DNA of 64,000 bases. Origin: Polyangium spumosum. Lineage in GTDB: Bacteria > Myxococcota_A > Polyangia > Polyangiales > Polyangiaceae. This document shows, one piece after another, positions 55,003 to 63,990 of the stretch (position 1 is the stretch's first letter; every line of letters starts with the position of its first letter). A program made the translations under genes and the position numbers. The stretch spans positions 1-64,000 of the forward strand of contig NZ_WJIE01000011.1 of the NCBI RefSeq assembly GCF_009649845.1, in the 5' to 3' direction. The notes beneath the pieces were generated by a model. It made no database searches, was not told where the DNA came from, and saw only the letters and a program-made list of their open reading frames with translations.

Positions 55003-55557
55003 TCAGAGCGCCGCGAGCGCCGCGAGCACCTGATCGGCGTGCCCGTCGACCTTCACGTTCGCGAACCGCTTCGTGATCCGCCCCTGCTCGTCGATGATCA
55101 CCGTCGTGCGGAGCGCCCCTTCGAACGTCCTGCCATAATTCGTCTTCGTGCCCCAGGCACCATAAGCGCGGTGCACCGCGCCGTCCGTGTCGGCGAGCAG
55201 CGGGAAGGTGAGGTCGTGCTTCGCCTTGAAGCCCGCGTGGGTCTTCGCCGAATCTCGGCTCACGCCGAGCACCACGGCGCCCTGCTTCCGGAGCGCGGCG
55301 AGGCTCGCCTGGAACGCGCACGCCTCGCGCGTGCAGCCGGGGGTGTTGTCCTTCGGGTAGAAATAAAGGACCACACGTTTCCCGGCGTAATCGGCGAGCG
55401 AGACGTCCTTGCCCTCGTCCGAGGGCAGGGTGAAGGCGGGGGCCGCCTCGCGGCTGCCCTCCGCCTCCGCCGGGGCCGCCTTCTTCGCGGGGGCCGCCTT
55501 TTTCGTGGGGGTGGTGGTCTTCTTCGTGGTTGCTTTTTTCTCGTACGACGTCGCCAT
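55003..55557 (-). CDS. bcp: Bcp/PrxQ-type thioredoxin-dependent peroxiredoxin
   Basis: 184-aa thiol peroxidase that reduces H2O2 and organic peroxides using thioredoxin. The peroxidatic Cys75 in YFYPKDNTPGCTREAC is paired with Cys80, the C-x4-C pattern of atypical 2-Cys PrxQ/Bcp proteins. The next blocks, VVLGVSRDSAKTHAGFKAKHDLTFPLLAD and GALRTTVIIDEQGRI, complete the fold. The first 38 residues are a Lys/Ala/Pro-rich extension (KKTTTPTKKAAPAKK) not found in typical Bcp; it may bind DNA or a polyanion. There is no signal peptide, so it acts in the cytoplasm. Confidence 0.94.
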   Translation of the reverse strand: MATSYEKKATTKKTTTPTKKAAPAKKAAPAEAEGSREAAPAFTLPSDEGKDVSLADYAGKRVVLYFYPKDNTPGCTREACAFQASLAALRKQGAVVLGVSRDSAKTHAGFKAKHDLTFPLLADTDGAVHRAYGAWGTKTNYGRTFEGALRTTVIIDEQGRITKRFANVKVDGHADQVLAALAAL

Positions 55558-55621
55558 GCCCGGTCCTCCTCTCGCGCGCGGGCGAACCGTAGCGCAGGAG
55601 GAAGGCCGGGCGCAATGGCCG

Positions 55622-57625
55622 CTATTCGGGGTCGCAGGCGCCTTCGCAGGTGTTCTGGATCTGCCCGTCCGGCTGGAAGAACAGGTCGAGCTGGTCCTTC
55701 ACCTTCACGTTGCGCCGGACGCCCTCGTGCACGTCGTTCTTGTCGGCCTCCGTGGGCACGCGGCATTCGATGCCGGGCTCGGTGGCGAGCTTGAAGTCGA
55801 TCACCACGAGCGCGTCGTCCGCGGGCGCCGTCGTGCTCTCGAGCCCCCAGATCGGCCGCGGCGCGGGGTCGAGCAGGGCAATACCCGTCGCGCGCGCGAC
55901 GAGGTGGCTCGAGAGGTTGTTCACCGAGTGATCCCCGATTCCGATCTGCATGAGGATGTGCCGGTTCGCCGGGCTCTTCGGGTAGGTATTCGTGAGCAGA
56001 TGCGGGGCGTAGGTCATGGGGTCGACGCGGTCCCAGGTGCCCTGGCTGAGCGCCATCAGCTTCATGACGGTGAGCGGGTTCTGGAGCTGGCCCTGGAGCG
56101 CGCCGTAGAGCGGCGCATAACTCGCGGAGCGCGACATCATCAGCGAATACGGGCCGCCGCCGACGCCGAGCGCCGCGCGGTCGAGCAGCGGGTTCAGGGC
56201 CATCATGGTGACGCCGAAGATCGAGCCCTGGCTGATGCCGTAATAGTAGAGCTGGTTCGTGTCGTAGAGGGGCTTGCCGAACCGCTGGAGCTCGGGCAGC
56301 GCGGCGATCGGGCCCTTCAGGGCATAGCTGAGCGCGATGTAGTTGATGATGCCCTGGTGCGTGCGGTCGACGAAGCCGAAGACGTTCCCGACATCGGAGA
56401 GCGCCCGCCCGAGGACGACCGGCATGTCCGGCTCGCTCATGCCCCAGAGGTCGACCGCGGCGGCGATGAACTTGCGCTCGTTCTCGTAGCCGCGCATGAA
56501 GCCATAATCGATCTCCTCGCGCAGGCCGAAGAAGCCGTGGCCGTACTGGAGGATGCGGGCCGGCTCGAAGGAGTCGTCCGCGGGCTTCAAGCTGTGCGGG
56601 ACCTGCAAGACGAAGGGGACGTCGGCCTCGCCATTCTGCGTGACCTTGCCGCTCGCGTCCCGATGGAGCATCGCGCTCGGCTCGACGCTCTCCATGTAGA
56701 GCGGCACCTTGATCTTGCCCTCGATACGCAGCCAGACGTTCTCGTTCTGCTCGGGCGTGTTCTCCTCGACCACGACGACGTCGAGCACCTCCGGCGCCTT
56801 CGCCTCGAGCTTCGTGAGGAGGTCGTCGCGCATCGTGAGCAGGTCGCGCGTGTTCATCTCCTCGCTCGACGTGGTGAAATCCCAGGCGAGCTGGAGGTTT
56901 TCACGATCGACGCCGTGGGCGACGAGCGCCGGGAAGACGTCTTTTTCGTAGCGGCTCGCGATGGGGTCGAGCACGGAGTCGCCCGACGTCTGTTTGTCGC
57001 GGATTCGCTTGAAGCCCTCGGGCGGCGCGAGGAGCGGGCCCGCGGACGCGCTCGTATCCGGCGCGAGCCCCTGGACGGCGACGATGTATCGCTTGCCGTT
57101 CTCGAGCCGCACGAACGGGCGGATGATGAACGCGCGCTCCGAGGGCTCGAGCGTGTTCATGTCGACCTCGGCCCACGCCGGCACGGGTTTGCCCGTCTCG
57201 GCGTCGAGCAGGATCACCTTGCTGTCGGGCAGCAGGCTCTTTTCGGGGTCGTCCGTGTGGAACACGACGCCCTCGGTGCTCACGCCTTCCTTGAAATGGA
57301 CGAGGATCGGCTGGTGGTGCGAGAACCCGTCGATCGGGTGTGTCTCCGTGAAATCGAAGGGCACCTCGTTCTTGTCCTTCATCCGGGCGGGCTCGGGGAT
57401 GGCGACCCGCTTGCCGCTCGGCATGGACGCGTCGTCGACGAGGTAAAAATCGGACGGGTAGGGAAGCAGGCAGTCGTGTTCGAATGCGATCGGGTTGCAG
57501 CCCTCGGGGACGGCGAGCGGCGCGAGCCCGGCGGGCGGCGGGGTCGTCGTATCGTCCGAGCACCCGAGCGCGGCGAGCGACGTGAACGAAATGAGGCAAG
57601 CGAGAAGGGACCGAGACGGTAGCAT
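55622..57625 (-). CDS. Large exported hydrolase-like lipoprotein
   Basis: 667-aa lipoprotein with lipobox LAALGC (Cys22). The N-terminal part (about 40-300) contains beta-domains with aromatic motifs such as LPYPSDFYLVDDASMPSGKR. The C-terminal half looks like an alpha/beta-hydrolase: ILQYGHGFFGLREEI (oxyanion region), YYYGISQGSIFGVTMMAL with the candidate nucleophile Ser in G-I-S-Q-G-S, and a late HILMQIGIGDHSVNNLSSH carrying the possible Asp/His. It is probably an extracellular esterase or lipase-like enzyme. ATG 57625 is preceded by GGAGGAG inside a 9-bp hairpin, so translation may be regulated. Confidence 0.72.
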   Translation of the reverse strand: MLPSRSLLACLISFTSLAALGCSDDTTTPPPAGLAPLAVPEGCNPIAFEHDCLLPYPSDFYLVDDASMPSGKRVAIPEPARMKDKNEVPFDFTETHPIDGFSHHQPILVHFKEGVSTEGVVFHTDDPEKSLLPDSKVILLDAETGKPVPAWAEVDMNTLEPSERAFIIRPFVRLENGKRYIVAVQGLAPDTSASAGPLLAPPEGFKRIRDKQTSGDSVLDPIASRYEKDVFPALVAHGVDRENLQLAWDFTTSSEEMNTRDLLTMRDDLLTKLEAKAPEVLDVVVVEENTPEQNENVWLRIEGKIKVPLYMESVEPSAMLHRDASGKVTQNGEADVPFVLQVPHSLKPADDSFEPARILQYGHGFFGLREEIDYGFMRGYENERKFIAAAVDLWGMSEPDMPVVLGRALSDVGNVFGFVDRTHQGIINYIALSYALKGPIAALPELQRFGKPLYDTNQLYYYGISQGSIFGVTMMALNPLLDRAALGVGGGPYSLMMSRSASYAPLYGALQGQLQNPLTVMKLMALSQGTWDRVDPMTYAPHLLTNTYPKSPANRHILMQIGIGDHSVNNLSSHLVARATGIALLDPAPRPIWGLESTTAPADDALVVIDFKLATEPGIECRVPTEADKNDVHEGVRRNVKVKDQLDLFFQPDGQIQNTCEGACDPE

Positions 57626-57650
57626 GGCAAGCTCCTCCGCCTGCCATGCT
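57621..57650. promoter_or_regulatory. Hairpin hiding start codon and ribosome-binding site
   Basis: AGCATGGCA (57621-57629) and TGCCATGCT (57642-57650) are perfect 9-bp complements around a 12-nt loop. In the mRNA of the gene at 55622-57625, the ATG lies in the stem and the GGAGGAG ribosome-binding site in the loop. Confidence 0.6.
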
Positions 57651-57676
57651 AACACGACGGACGGAGGAGCAAAGCC

Positions 57677-59011
57677 TCAGCTCTTGCGGACGCGGTGGGC
57701 CTTCTCGTAGAGGCCGGGGAAGACGCCGTGCGGGTCGAGCCTACGCTTCGCGGCCTCGTAACGCTCGCGGTCGTAGATCTGCCAGAACCGCTCCTCGGTG
57801 TAATGGTTGCGCGAGATCAAGGTCTTCACGCCGCCGAGCTCGTAGGTCTTCTGCTCCAGCACCTCGGACCCGTCGACGCGCGGATCGTCATTGGGCTTGC
57901 CGTAGACCGCGCAGTCGATCCAGAGCTCGTCCCCGTGCCGCGCGTGCGATTCGCGGATCCAGGGGTAGGGGCGCGGCATGCGGTACGGGACGACCCAGAG
58001 CGGCCAGAAATCGAAATCACGCTCGTACCACTCGTAGAACGCGCCGAAGTTCCGCTGCGGGACGAAGACGTCGCAGACGACGTCGGGGCGCGATTTCAGG
58101 CCGAGCACGCGATCGAGCCGCTTCGACCATCGAATGAGGTTGCGCGAGCCGAGCACGTGGCGCCCGACGAGCCAGCGCACGGGCCTCGTCTCGAGCCCCG
58201 GGACGGTGCGGCTGAGCCAGTGGCACTCGGCGTCGTAACGGAAGAAATAGTCGGGCGTGCTGAGGAAATCGTCCGTCCGCCCGCGCGTGCTCTTGTAATA
58301 GATGTCGAGCCAGCGGTAGCTCGAGGTGTAGGGCGCGTCGTCGACGAACGCGCCGAGGCAGAGCACGAAGTCGCGCGGGCCGTGCACGATACCGTCCACG
58401 AACTCGAAATCACCCGCCTTGCAGCGCTCCACCATCGCCGCGTTGAAGGCGTCGAAATGGTCGAAGCGGCGGTACTCCATCCGCACGAAGCGCTTGGCCG
58501 GCACGAGCTCGAACGTGAGGCGCGAGAGGACGCCGAGCGTGCCGTACGAGCCGTGGATCATGTCGAAGAGCGAGGGCTCCTTCTCGCGCGAGCAGGTGAC
58601 GATCTGGCCGTCGCCGGAGATCACCTCGTATTCGAGGCAGCCATCGTGAAACCCGCCGTGGCGGTACGAGCTCGACTCGATGGAGCAGCCCGCGACCGCG
58701 CCGCCGAGCGTGATGTCCTCGAGCTCGGGGACGACCGCGGGCACGAGGCCGTGCTCGAGCGTGCGCGGGACGAGCTCGGCGAACGTGACGCCCGGCTCGG
58801 CGACGCAGACGCGGCGCTCGGGGTCGATCGTGAGCACGCGCCGGAGCCGCGAGGCGTCGATCGGCGTGGCCCGCTCGCGAGGGTCGCCCGGGACGGGCAC
58901 GAAATGGGAGACGCCGCCCTTGTCGATACGGACGGGCCCGCCCCGGCTGGCCTGAACACGAATGGTCGTGGCGACGCGCGAGACCTCGCGCTCGTGGGAA
59001 GAGAGATCCAT
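57677..59011 (-). CDS. FAD-binding oxidase (FAD_binding_4 / VAO type)
   Basis: 444-aa flavoprotein of the vanillyl-alcohol oxidase/delta24-sterol-reductase family (FAD-binding type 4). The N-terminal FAD domain contains RIDKGGVSHFVPVPGD, VCVAEPGVTFAELV, EDITLGGAVAGCSIESSSYRHGG and LSRLTFELVPA. The C-terminal part is the substrate cap with many Trp/Tyr/Arg (WPLWVVPYRMPRPYPWIRESH). No N-terminal signal peptide is seen. Its closest named relatives act on sterols (DHCR24-type) or alcohols; in myxobacteria, which make sterols or other polycyclic lipids, a sterol role is an inference. ATG 59011 is chosen over 59062. Confidence 0.85.
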   Translation of the reverse strand: MDLSSHEREVSRVATTIRVQASRGGPVRIDKGGVSHFVPVPGDPRERATPIDASRLRRVLTIDPERRVCVAEPGVTFAELVPRTLEHGLVPAVVPELEDITLGGAVAGCSIESSSYRHGGFHDGCLEYEVISGDGQIVTCSREKEPSLFDMIHGSYGTLGVLSRLTFELVPAKRFVRMEYRRFDHFDAFNAAMVERCKAGDFEFVDGIVHGPRDFVLCLGAFVDDAPYTSSYRWLDIYYKSTRGRTDDFLSTPDYFFRYDAECHWLSRTVPGLETRPVRWLVGRHVLGSRNLIRWSKRLDRVLGLKSRPDVVCDVFVPQRNFGAFYEWYERDFDFWPLWVVPYRMPRPYPWIRESHARHGDELWIDCAVYGKPNDDPRVDGSEVLEQKTYELGGVKTLISRNHYTEERFWQIYDRERYEAAKRRLDPHGVFPGLYEKAHRVRKS

Positions 59012-59100
59012 TGGTTGCCCCCCGTGCCCCGGAGAGGTGGCATCCGAGCAAAGGAGGGTCAAGCAGGCTTATCGTGAATTCGCGGCGCCGTGCGGGACGG

Positions 59101-59199
59101 CCTCACCCCCAACCCCTCTCCACTCCGTGGAGAGGGGAGCCAGAGGCGCTTTTCTCCCCCTCTCCACGGAGTGGAGAGGGGGATGGGGGGTGAGGCTAG
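59101..59199. repeat. Inverted pair of REP-like palindromes (BIME-like)
   Basis: Two palindromes, CCCCTCTCCAC (59113-59123) / GTGGAGAGGGG (59127-59137) and CCCCCTCTCCAC (59156-59167) / GTGGAGAGGGGG (59171-59182), face each other around about 18 bp. The outer ends CCTCACCCCC and GGGGGGTGAGG complete a 40-bp inverted repeat. It lies between the FAD oxidase start and the Hsp33 stop. Confidence 0.87.
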
Positions 59200-60083
59200 C
59201 TCGCCATGAGGAGGGCCTTGAGCTGCGACGGCTGGATGCCGTATTCCTTGCGGCAATAATCGCAGGTGATCTCGAGGGGCTTGTTGTCGCGGAGCAGCTC
59301 CTCGATATCGGAGCGCGGCAGCGTCGCCAGGCTGGAGAGGACGCGGAGCTCGCTGCAATGGCACGCATACCGGAGCTCGCTCTCCGCGAGCAGCGTGTAC
59401 GGCATGCCATAAAGGAGCTCTTCGATCAGCAGGTCCGGCGAGAGGTCACCTTTGCGCAGGAGCTCGTCGAGCTTCGGAAAATCCTCGAGCCGCTGCGTCA
59501 TGATCATGAGCGGCCCACGCTCGACCTCCGGCAGGAGCTCGACGATGTAGCCGCCCGCCGCCACGACCTCGTCGCCTTCGAGCAGCGTGGCGACGGCGAT
59601 CGTGGAGACGATCTGCTCGGAGTGCTGCATGTACGCCATCAGCGCCCCCGAGATCCCGCCGTCGGGCGTCTCGAACGAGACCTCGACGATGCCCTGGTGG
59701 AGCGCGCCGTTCGGCAGCGTGCGCATCATCTTGAGAAGCGCGCCCTTGCCGCCCGCCATGTCCTCGCCGGTCTCGCCGCTGAAGCCCACGAGGCCGCGGT
59801 TCGTCCCGTCCGGGTGCGCGTCCGCCACGAGGCTGCCCTTGCCGCTCGCGCCCTTCAAGATGCCCTGCACGCGCAGGTTCGGGCTCATCGCCTCGCGGAT
59901 CAGGATCGCGCCTGTGACGAGCTCGCCGAAGCGGCTCGCGACGGCGCCCTTCGCCTTCTGCGAGGCGATCGCGCCGCGCACGGTCTCGGTCGTCAGCGCG
60001 CTGATGACGCGAAACGCGCCGTCGTTCGTCATCGCGCGGATGACCTTGTCGGTTCCCTTGTTCGTCTCGTTTCGCTCGGTCAT
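59196..60083 (-). CDS. hslO: Hsp33 redox-regulated chaperone
   Basis: 295-aa holdase chaperone activated by oxidation and heat. The N-terminal core has IRAMTNDGAFRVISALTTETVRGAIA, the HslO signature, and the C-terminal zinc site uses CHC (Cys241, Cys243) and CDYC (Cys274, Cys277), intact. In oxidising stress these form disulfides, release zinc and expose a client-binding face. ATG 60083 overlaps the stop of the upstream oligopeptidase (TGATG), so they are translated together, a sensible pairing of protein quality control functions. The start follows MTERNETNKGTDKVIRAMTN. Confidence 0.96.
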   Translation of the reverse strand: MTERNETNKGTDKVIRAMTNDGAFRVISALTTETVRGAIASQKAKGAVASRFGELVTGAILIREAMSPNLRVQGILKGASGKGSLVADAHPDGTNRGLVGFSGETGEDMAGGKGALLKMMRTLPNGALHQGIVEVSFETPDGGISGALMAYMQHSEQIVSTIAVATLLEGDEVVAAGGYIVELLPEVERGPLMIMTQRLEDFPKLDELLRKGDLSPDLLIEELLYGMPYTLLAESELRYACHCSELRVLSSLATLPRSDIEELLRDNKPLEITCDYCRKEYGIQPSQLKALLMAS

Positions 60084-62149
60084 CAAACGGCCACCGCCGT
60101 CCCGGACGCGATGAGGCCGTCGCGTTCGAGCAGCGCCTCCAGGGTTGGCTCGCGCCCCATGAAGCGCCGATAAAGGACCATCGGGTCCTCGCTGTCGCCT
60201 CGCGCGAGGATCTCGGAGCGGAAGGCCTCGCCGACCGCCCGGCTGAACAGTCCCTCGCGCTTGAACCGCGAGAACGCGTCGGCGTCGAGCACCTCCGCCC
60301 ACTTGTACGAGTAATAGCCGGCGGCATACCCCACCGGGCTCGAGAAGAGGTGCGAGAACGACGCGATCATCGCGTGATCGGAGGGCAGCGCCGCGGGCGA
60401 GTGGCGCGAGAGGATCTCGCGCCCGTACGCCGTCGGATCCCCGTCCCGCGCCGGATCCCAGTCCACGTGCAGCGCGAGGTCGACCTCCGCGAAGCCGAGC
60501 TGCCGCATCATCGCGTTCGCCGCGCGGAACGTGCGCGCCGCCCGCATGCGCTCGAGCAGCGGCGCCGGGATCGGCGCGCCGCTCTCGTGGTGCCGCGCGA
60601 AGAGGTCGAGCGCGTCCTTCTCCCAGCACCAGTTCTCCATGATCTGCGAGGGCAGCTCGACGAAGTCCCAGGCCACGTTCGTCCCGGCCAGCGTGCGCAC
60701 CTCCACGCGGCTCGACGCGTGGTGCATGAGGTGGCCGAACTCGTGGAAGAGCGTCTCGACCTCGCGGTGGTTGAGAAGCGCGGGACGATCGCCGATCGGC
60801 GGCGTGAGGTTGCCCGCGAGCACCTCCACGTGCGTCGCGGGGACCTCGGTCGACCACACGCCCGTCACGAGCCCCTGCATCCACGCGCCGTCGCGCTTCG
60901 ACTCGCGCGGCCAGAGGTCGACGTAGAACACCGCGCTCGTGTGCCCGTCCGGCTCGACGATGCGGTAGGTCGAGACGCCCTCGTGCCACGCCTTCGTCTC
61001 GGGCGAAGGCTCGATGCGCACGCCGTAGAGCGAGGAGGCGATCGCGAAGACGCCGTCGAGCGCCTTGTCCGCGGCGAAATAAGGGCGGAGCGACTCCTCG
61101 TCGAAATCGTACCGCGCGCGGCGGAGCTTCTCGGCGTAATACGCGACGTCCCACGGCTCGATCTTCGGCGCGCCCGGGCCCTCGAGCTCCTTGCGGTACG
61201 CCTCGAGCTCGGCGTTCTCCCGATCGAAATGGGCGCGCGCCTTGTCGCGGAGCGTCTGCACGAACGTGCGCGCGGCGTGCCCGGACTTCGCCATGCGATC
61301 TTCGAGCACGAGGTCGGCGAAGCTCTCGAAGCCGAGCAGGCGCGCCTTCTCGCGCCGCAGCTCCAGGATCTTGCGCACGAGGGGCCGGTTGTCCCAGTCG
61401 CCCTCGGTCGCGCGCGTGGCGTAGGCGCGGTACATGCGCTCGCGGATCGAGCGATCGTCGAGGTACGTCATCACGGGCAGGTAACTCGGCGCCTGCATCG
61501 TGAAGCGATACCCTTTGATGCCCTTGGCCTCCGCGCTCGCCCGCGCCGCGAGCACCGCGCCCTCGGGCAGGCCCGCGAGTTTGTCGTGATCCTCGAGCAC
61601 GAGCTCGAACGCGTTCGTCGAGTCGAGCACGTTCTGGCCGTAACGGAGGGTGAGCTGCGCGAGCTCGACGTCGATCTCCGCGAGGCGCTTCTTGCCGGCC
61701 GGATCGAGGTCCGCGCCGCTGCGCTTGAAGTCGGCGATCGTCTTGTCGACGAGGCGCCTCTTCGTCCCCGTGAGGCCCCTGGCCTCGTCCGTCGCGGCGT
61801 ACGCCTTGAGCGCGCTCCACACGGGCTCCGAGAGCGCGATGCCGCAGAAGAACTCGCTCACCTCGGGCTGCACCGCTACGTATGCGGCGCGTAGCTCCGG
61901 CGTCGTCGCCACGCTCTCCAGGTGGCCGACGACGCCCATCACGAAATCGAGCTGCTCCGTCACGCGCTCGAGCGCGGTGATGGTGTTCTCGAACGTGCGT
62001 GGTCCCTCGTGGGCCGCGAGGGCATCGAGCCGCGCCTTCGCCTCGGCGAGCAGCGCCCTCACGGCGGGCTCGACGTGCTCGCCGCGGATGCGATCGAAGG
62101 GGATGTCGTTGCCGAGGCCGAGCAGCGGATTTTCGTGAGATTCAGGCAT
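60083..62149 (-). CDS. prlC: M3 family oligopeptidase
   Basis: 688-aa zinc metallopeptidase of the M3 (thimet/oligopeptidase A) family, which degrades short peptides and cleaved signal peptides in the cytoplasm. The HExxH motif is HEFGH at residues 469-473 in VETLFHEFGHLMHH, and a downstream Glu in VELPSQIMENWCWEKD is the third ligand. The large N-terminal helical lid and the C-terminal GYAAGYYSYKWAEVLDADAFSRF block are typical. ATG 62149 begins at MPESHENPLLGLGND; a longer frame from 62590 is a GC artefact. The stop overlaps the Hsp33 start by two bases (TGATG). Confidence 0.95.
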   Translation of the reverse strand: MPESHENPLLGLGNDIPFDRIRGEHVEPAVRALLAEAKARLDALAAHEGPRTFENTITALERVTEQLDFVMGVVGHLESVATTPELRAAYVAVQPEVSEFFCGIALSEPVWSALKAYAATDEARGLTGTKRRLVDKTIADFKRSGADLDPAGKKRLAEIDVELAQLTLRYGQNVLDSTNAFELVLEDHDKLAGLPEGAVLAARASAEAKGIKGYRFTMQAPSYLPVMTYLDDRSIRERMYRAYATRATEGDWDNRPLVRKILELRREKARLLGFESFADLVLEDRMAKSGHAARTFVQTLRDKARAHFDRENAELEAYRKELEGPGAPKIEPWDVAYYAEKLRRARYDFDEESLRPYFAADKALDGVFAIASSLYGVRIEPSPETKAWHEGVSTYRIVEPDGHTSAVFYVDLWPRESKRDGAWMQGLVTGVWSTEVPATHVEVLAGNLTPPIGDRPALLNHREVETLFHEFGHLMHHASSRVEVRTLAGTNVAWDFVELPSQIMENWCWEKDALDLFARHHESGAPIPAPLLERMRAARTFRAANAMMRQLGFAEVDLALHVDWDPARDGDPTAYGREILSRHSPAALPSDHAMIASFSHLFSSPVGYAAGYYSYKWAEVLDADAFSRFKREGLFSRAVGEAFRSEILARGDSEDPMVLYRRFMGREPTLEALLERDGLIASGTAVAV

Positions 62150-62287
62150 GTTCGGTGCTCTCGCGGCGAGCGCGCCTCCTCTGGGGACTACTTCGTCCTT
62201 GGTACCTACGATCGCCTCCGGACTCGCGCAACGCTTGGTTGAATCTCCAGCGTTTTCCGCGGTCTCCGGTTCCGCTACCCTCGCGCC

Positions 62288-62833
62288 GTGAACGTCGCGC
62301 TCTTCCTCATCGGGATCGGCAAGATCCTCTTCGGCATCGTCGTCGGCGCCCTGGGCGTCTGGCTCGGCTCGCGCGTGCTCGGGCGGCTCTTGCGCCTCGG
62401 GGAGATGGACGAGGAGCTCGCGAAGGGGAACAGCGGCGTCGCCGTGATCTCGGCCGCGGGCCTGCTGTCGCTCGGGCTCCTCGTGCAGCACGCGGTGAGC
62501 GCGACGTTCGCCGCGATGGACCTCATGTACCGCGGACAGAAGCTTCAGCCGGCGATGCTGAGCAAGTTCGCGTTTTACGGCCTTTCGCACGTCGCGCTCT
62601 CGCTCGCGGTGGGCGCGCTGGCGATCGCCGTGGGTACGTTCCTCTTCGTCCGCGTCACGCGTGGCGTGGACGAGCTCGCCGAGATCCGGAAGGGCAACGT
62701 CGCGCCTGCGCTCGTGCTCGGCGCGGTGATGGTGGTGATCGCGCTCGTGGCCGCGCCGGGGCTCGAGACCGCCCTCGACGGCCTGCTCCCGCTGCCCGAG
62801 CTCGCGCGTGACGAGGTGATGGCGCCGTCATGA
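62288..62833 (+). CDS. DUF350 family membrane protein
   Basis: 181-aa integral membrane protein with four helices (about 5-30, 55-75, 90-120 and 140-165). The LIGIGKILFGIVVGALGVWLG start and the pattern of small residues in the helices resemble DUF350, a family often found next to transglutaminase-like proteins and metal or flavin enzymes. The function is unknown. The start is GTG 62288 (no ATG fits). The stop overlaps the ATG of the next gene (ATGA), so the two form a coupled pair. The gene is divergent from the oligopeptidase at 62149. Confidence 0.8.
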   Translation: MNVALFLIGIGKILFGIVVGALGVWLGSRVLGRLLRLGEMDEELAKGNSGVAVISAAGLLSLGLLVQHAVSATFAAMDLMYRGQKLQPAMLSKFAFYGLSHVALSLAVGALAIAVGTFLFVRVTRGVDELAEIRKGNVAPALVLGAVMVVIALVAAPGLETALDGLLPLPELARDEVMAPS

Positions 62834-63750
62834 AGGAAGGCAAGCTCCTCGCGCTCGCCGCGACCACGTGCCTCTTCGTCACGGGCTGCTGCTGCGGCCT
62901 CGGCGACCTCGCCGAGCTTCTCACGCAAGAAGGCGACGAGGAGCCCGCCGCGGGCGAGGCGGGCGTCGATCTCGGCGTCGCGGTGTACCCCGAAGCGACG
63001 CCCCCGTCCGGCGCGACGAGGTATACGTGGCGGGATCGCCGCCTCGAGCCGCCCGTCTATCGCGCAGGGTACGCGCTCGGCGCGGACGAACAGCGGGACG
63101 TCGACCAGGCGCACCACGAGCTCGCGAAGCGCCTGCGCTACCAGGACGCGGGCAACGGCGCGTTCAAGTGGGTGCCGCCGCCCGGCTGCGACGCGAGCAT
63201 GCAGTGCATCTTCGAGTCGCTCGCGGAGCGCAGCAAGCCCGACATCGATCCGCTGGCCGCGCGCTTCAAGGCGCGTATCCGCGAGGCGAAGATGAGCACC
63301 CTCGACGCCGTCGAGCTCCTGACCTCGTTCGTCCAGACGATCCCTTACGAGATCCCCAAGGAGCGCCCGTTTGGCCTCATGCCGCCGGCGCTCGTCGCCT
63401 CGGCGAAGAAGGGCGACTGCGATTCGAAGGCGCTGCTCTTGCACATGCTGCTCGACGCGATCGGCGTGGACAGCGTGATCGTGAACTCGAATGCCCATCG
63501 CCACGCGATGCTCGGCGTCGCCGTGCCTGCACAAGGCCAGAAGATCCGCTACCAGGGCCGCGAGTACGCGTTCGTCGAGACGACCGCGAAGGACGCGCCG
63601 GTCGGGTGGATCTCGAAGGAGCTCTTGAAGCCGAACGACTGGGTCGTCGTGCCCGTGCGTATCCGCTCGAAGGAGTCTTCGCCGAAGAACGAGGCCGCGA
63701 CCGGGAAGGCCGCGGAGCCGCCGAAGACGAGGTCGACGAAGAGGCGTTGA
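62830..63750 (+). CDS. Transglutaminase-like lipoprotein
   Basis: 306-aa exported lipoprotein. The lipobox is VTGC (Cys20), with two more Cys after it (CCC). The mature protein has a transglutaminase-like cysteine-protease fold: Cys197 in ASAKKGDCDSKALLLHMLL, His225 in NAHRHAMLGV and an acidic residue downstream in YAFVETTAKD form the triad. These enzymes cross-link or hydrolyse amide bonds, or act as proteases. The coupling to DUF350 (ATGA) is a known arrangement in other bacteria, so a shared role at the membrane is likely. The C-terminal tail is Lys/Arg-rich (KTRSTKRR). Confidence 0.87.
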   Translation: MKEGKLLALAATTCLFVTGCCCGLGDLAELLTQEGDEEPAAGEAGVDLGVAVYPEATPPSGATRYTWRDRRLEPPVYRAGYALGADEQRDVDQAHHELAKRLRYQDAGNGAFKWVPPPGCDASMQCIFESLAERSKPDIDPLAARFKARIREAKMSTLDAVELLTSFVQTIPYEIPKERPFGLMPPALVASAKKGDCDSKALLLHMLLDAIGVDSVIVNSNAHRHAMLGVAVPAQGQKIRYQGREYAFVETTAKDAPVGWISKELLKPNDWVVVPVRIRSKESSPKNEAATGKAAEPPKTRSTKRR

Positions 63751-63756
63751 GGATCG

Positions 63757-63990
63757 CTACGAGCCGAGCGCGTCGGAGAGGACGTGCACCGCGGCGATCA
63801 TCCCTTCCGTGAGGCTCTCCGGGCGCGTGTCGGTCGGGGACTCCCGGGACATGCGCGCGCGGTACACCACGAGATCAACGAGCGTGAGCAGATACGGCGA
63901 GGCCTTCGCCCTGTTGAGGGCCTGTTTCAAGGCGCCAAACCGCTTGCGCGCCTCCTCGGTCGTGTCGAGGGCCGAGAGCGCCGCGAGCAT
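63757..63990 (-). CDS. Hypothetical protein, possibly truncated by window edge
   Basis: 77 codons from ATG 63990, MLAALSALDTTEEARKRFGAL, to the stop at 63757. The frame stays open from 63991 to the window end, so the true start may lie outside. It is helical, with Arg/Lys/Glu-rich stretches, and no family was recognised. It is convergent with the transglutaminase-like gene (6-nt gap). Confidence 0.5.
   Translation of the reverse strand: MLAALSALDTTEEARKRFGALKQALNRAKASPYLLTLVDLVVYRARMSRESPTDTRPESLTEGMIAAVHVLSDALGS

Noticed and set aside
60083-62590. The longer start of the M3 oligopeptidase (835 aa)
   Set aside because: The added N-terminus is Arg/Glu-rich, overlaps the divergent DUF350 gene, and the conserved protein begins at MPESHENPLLGLG.
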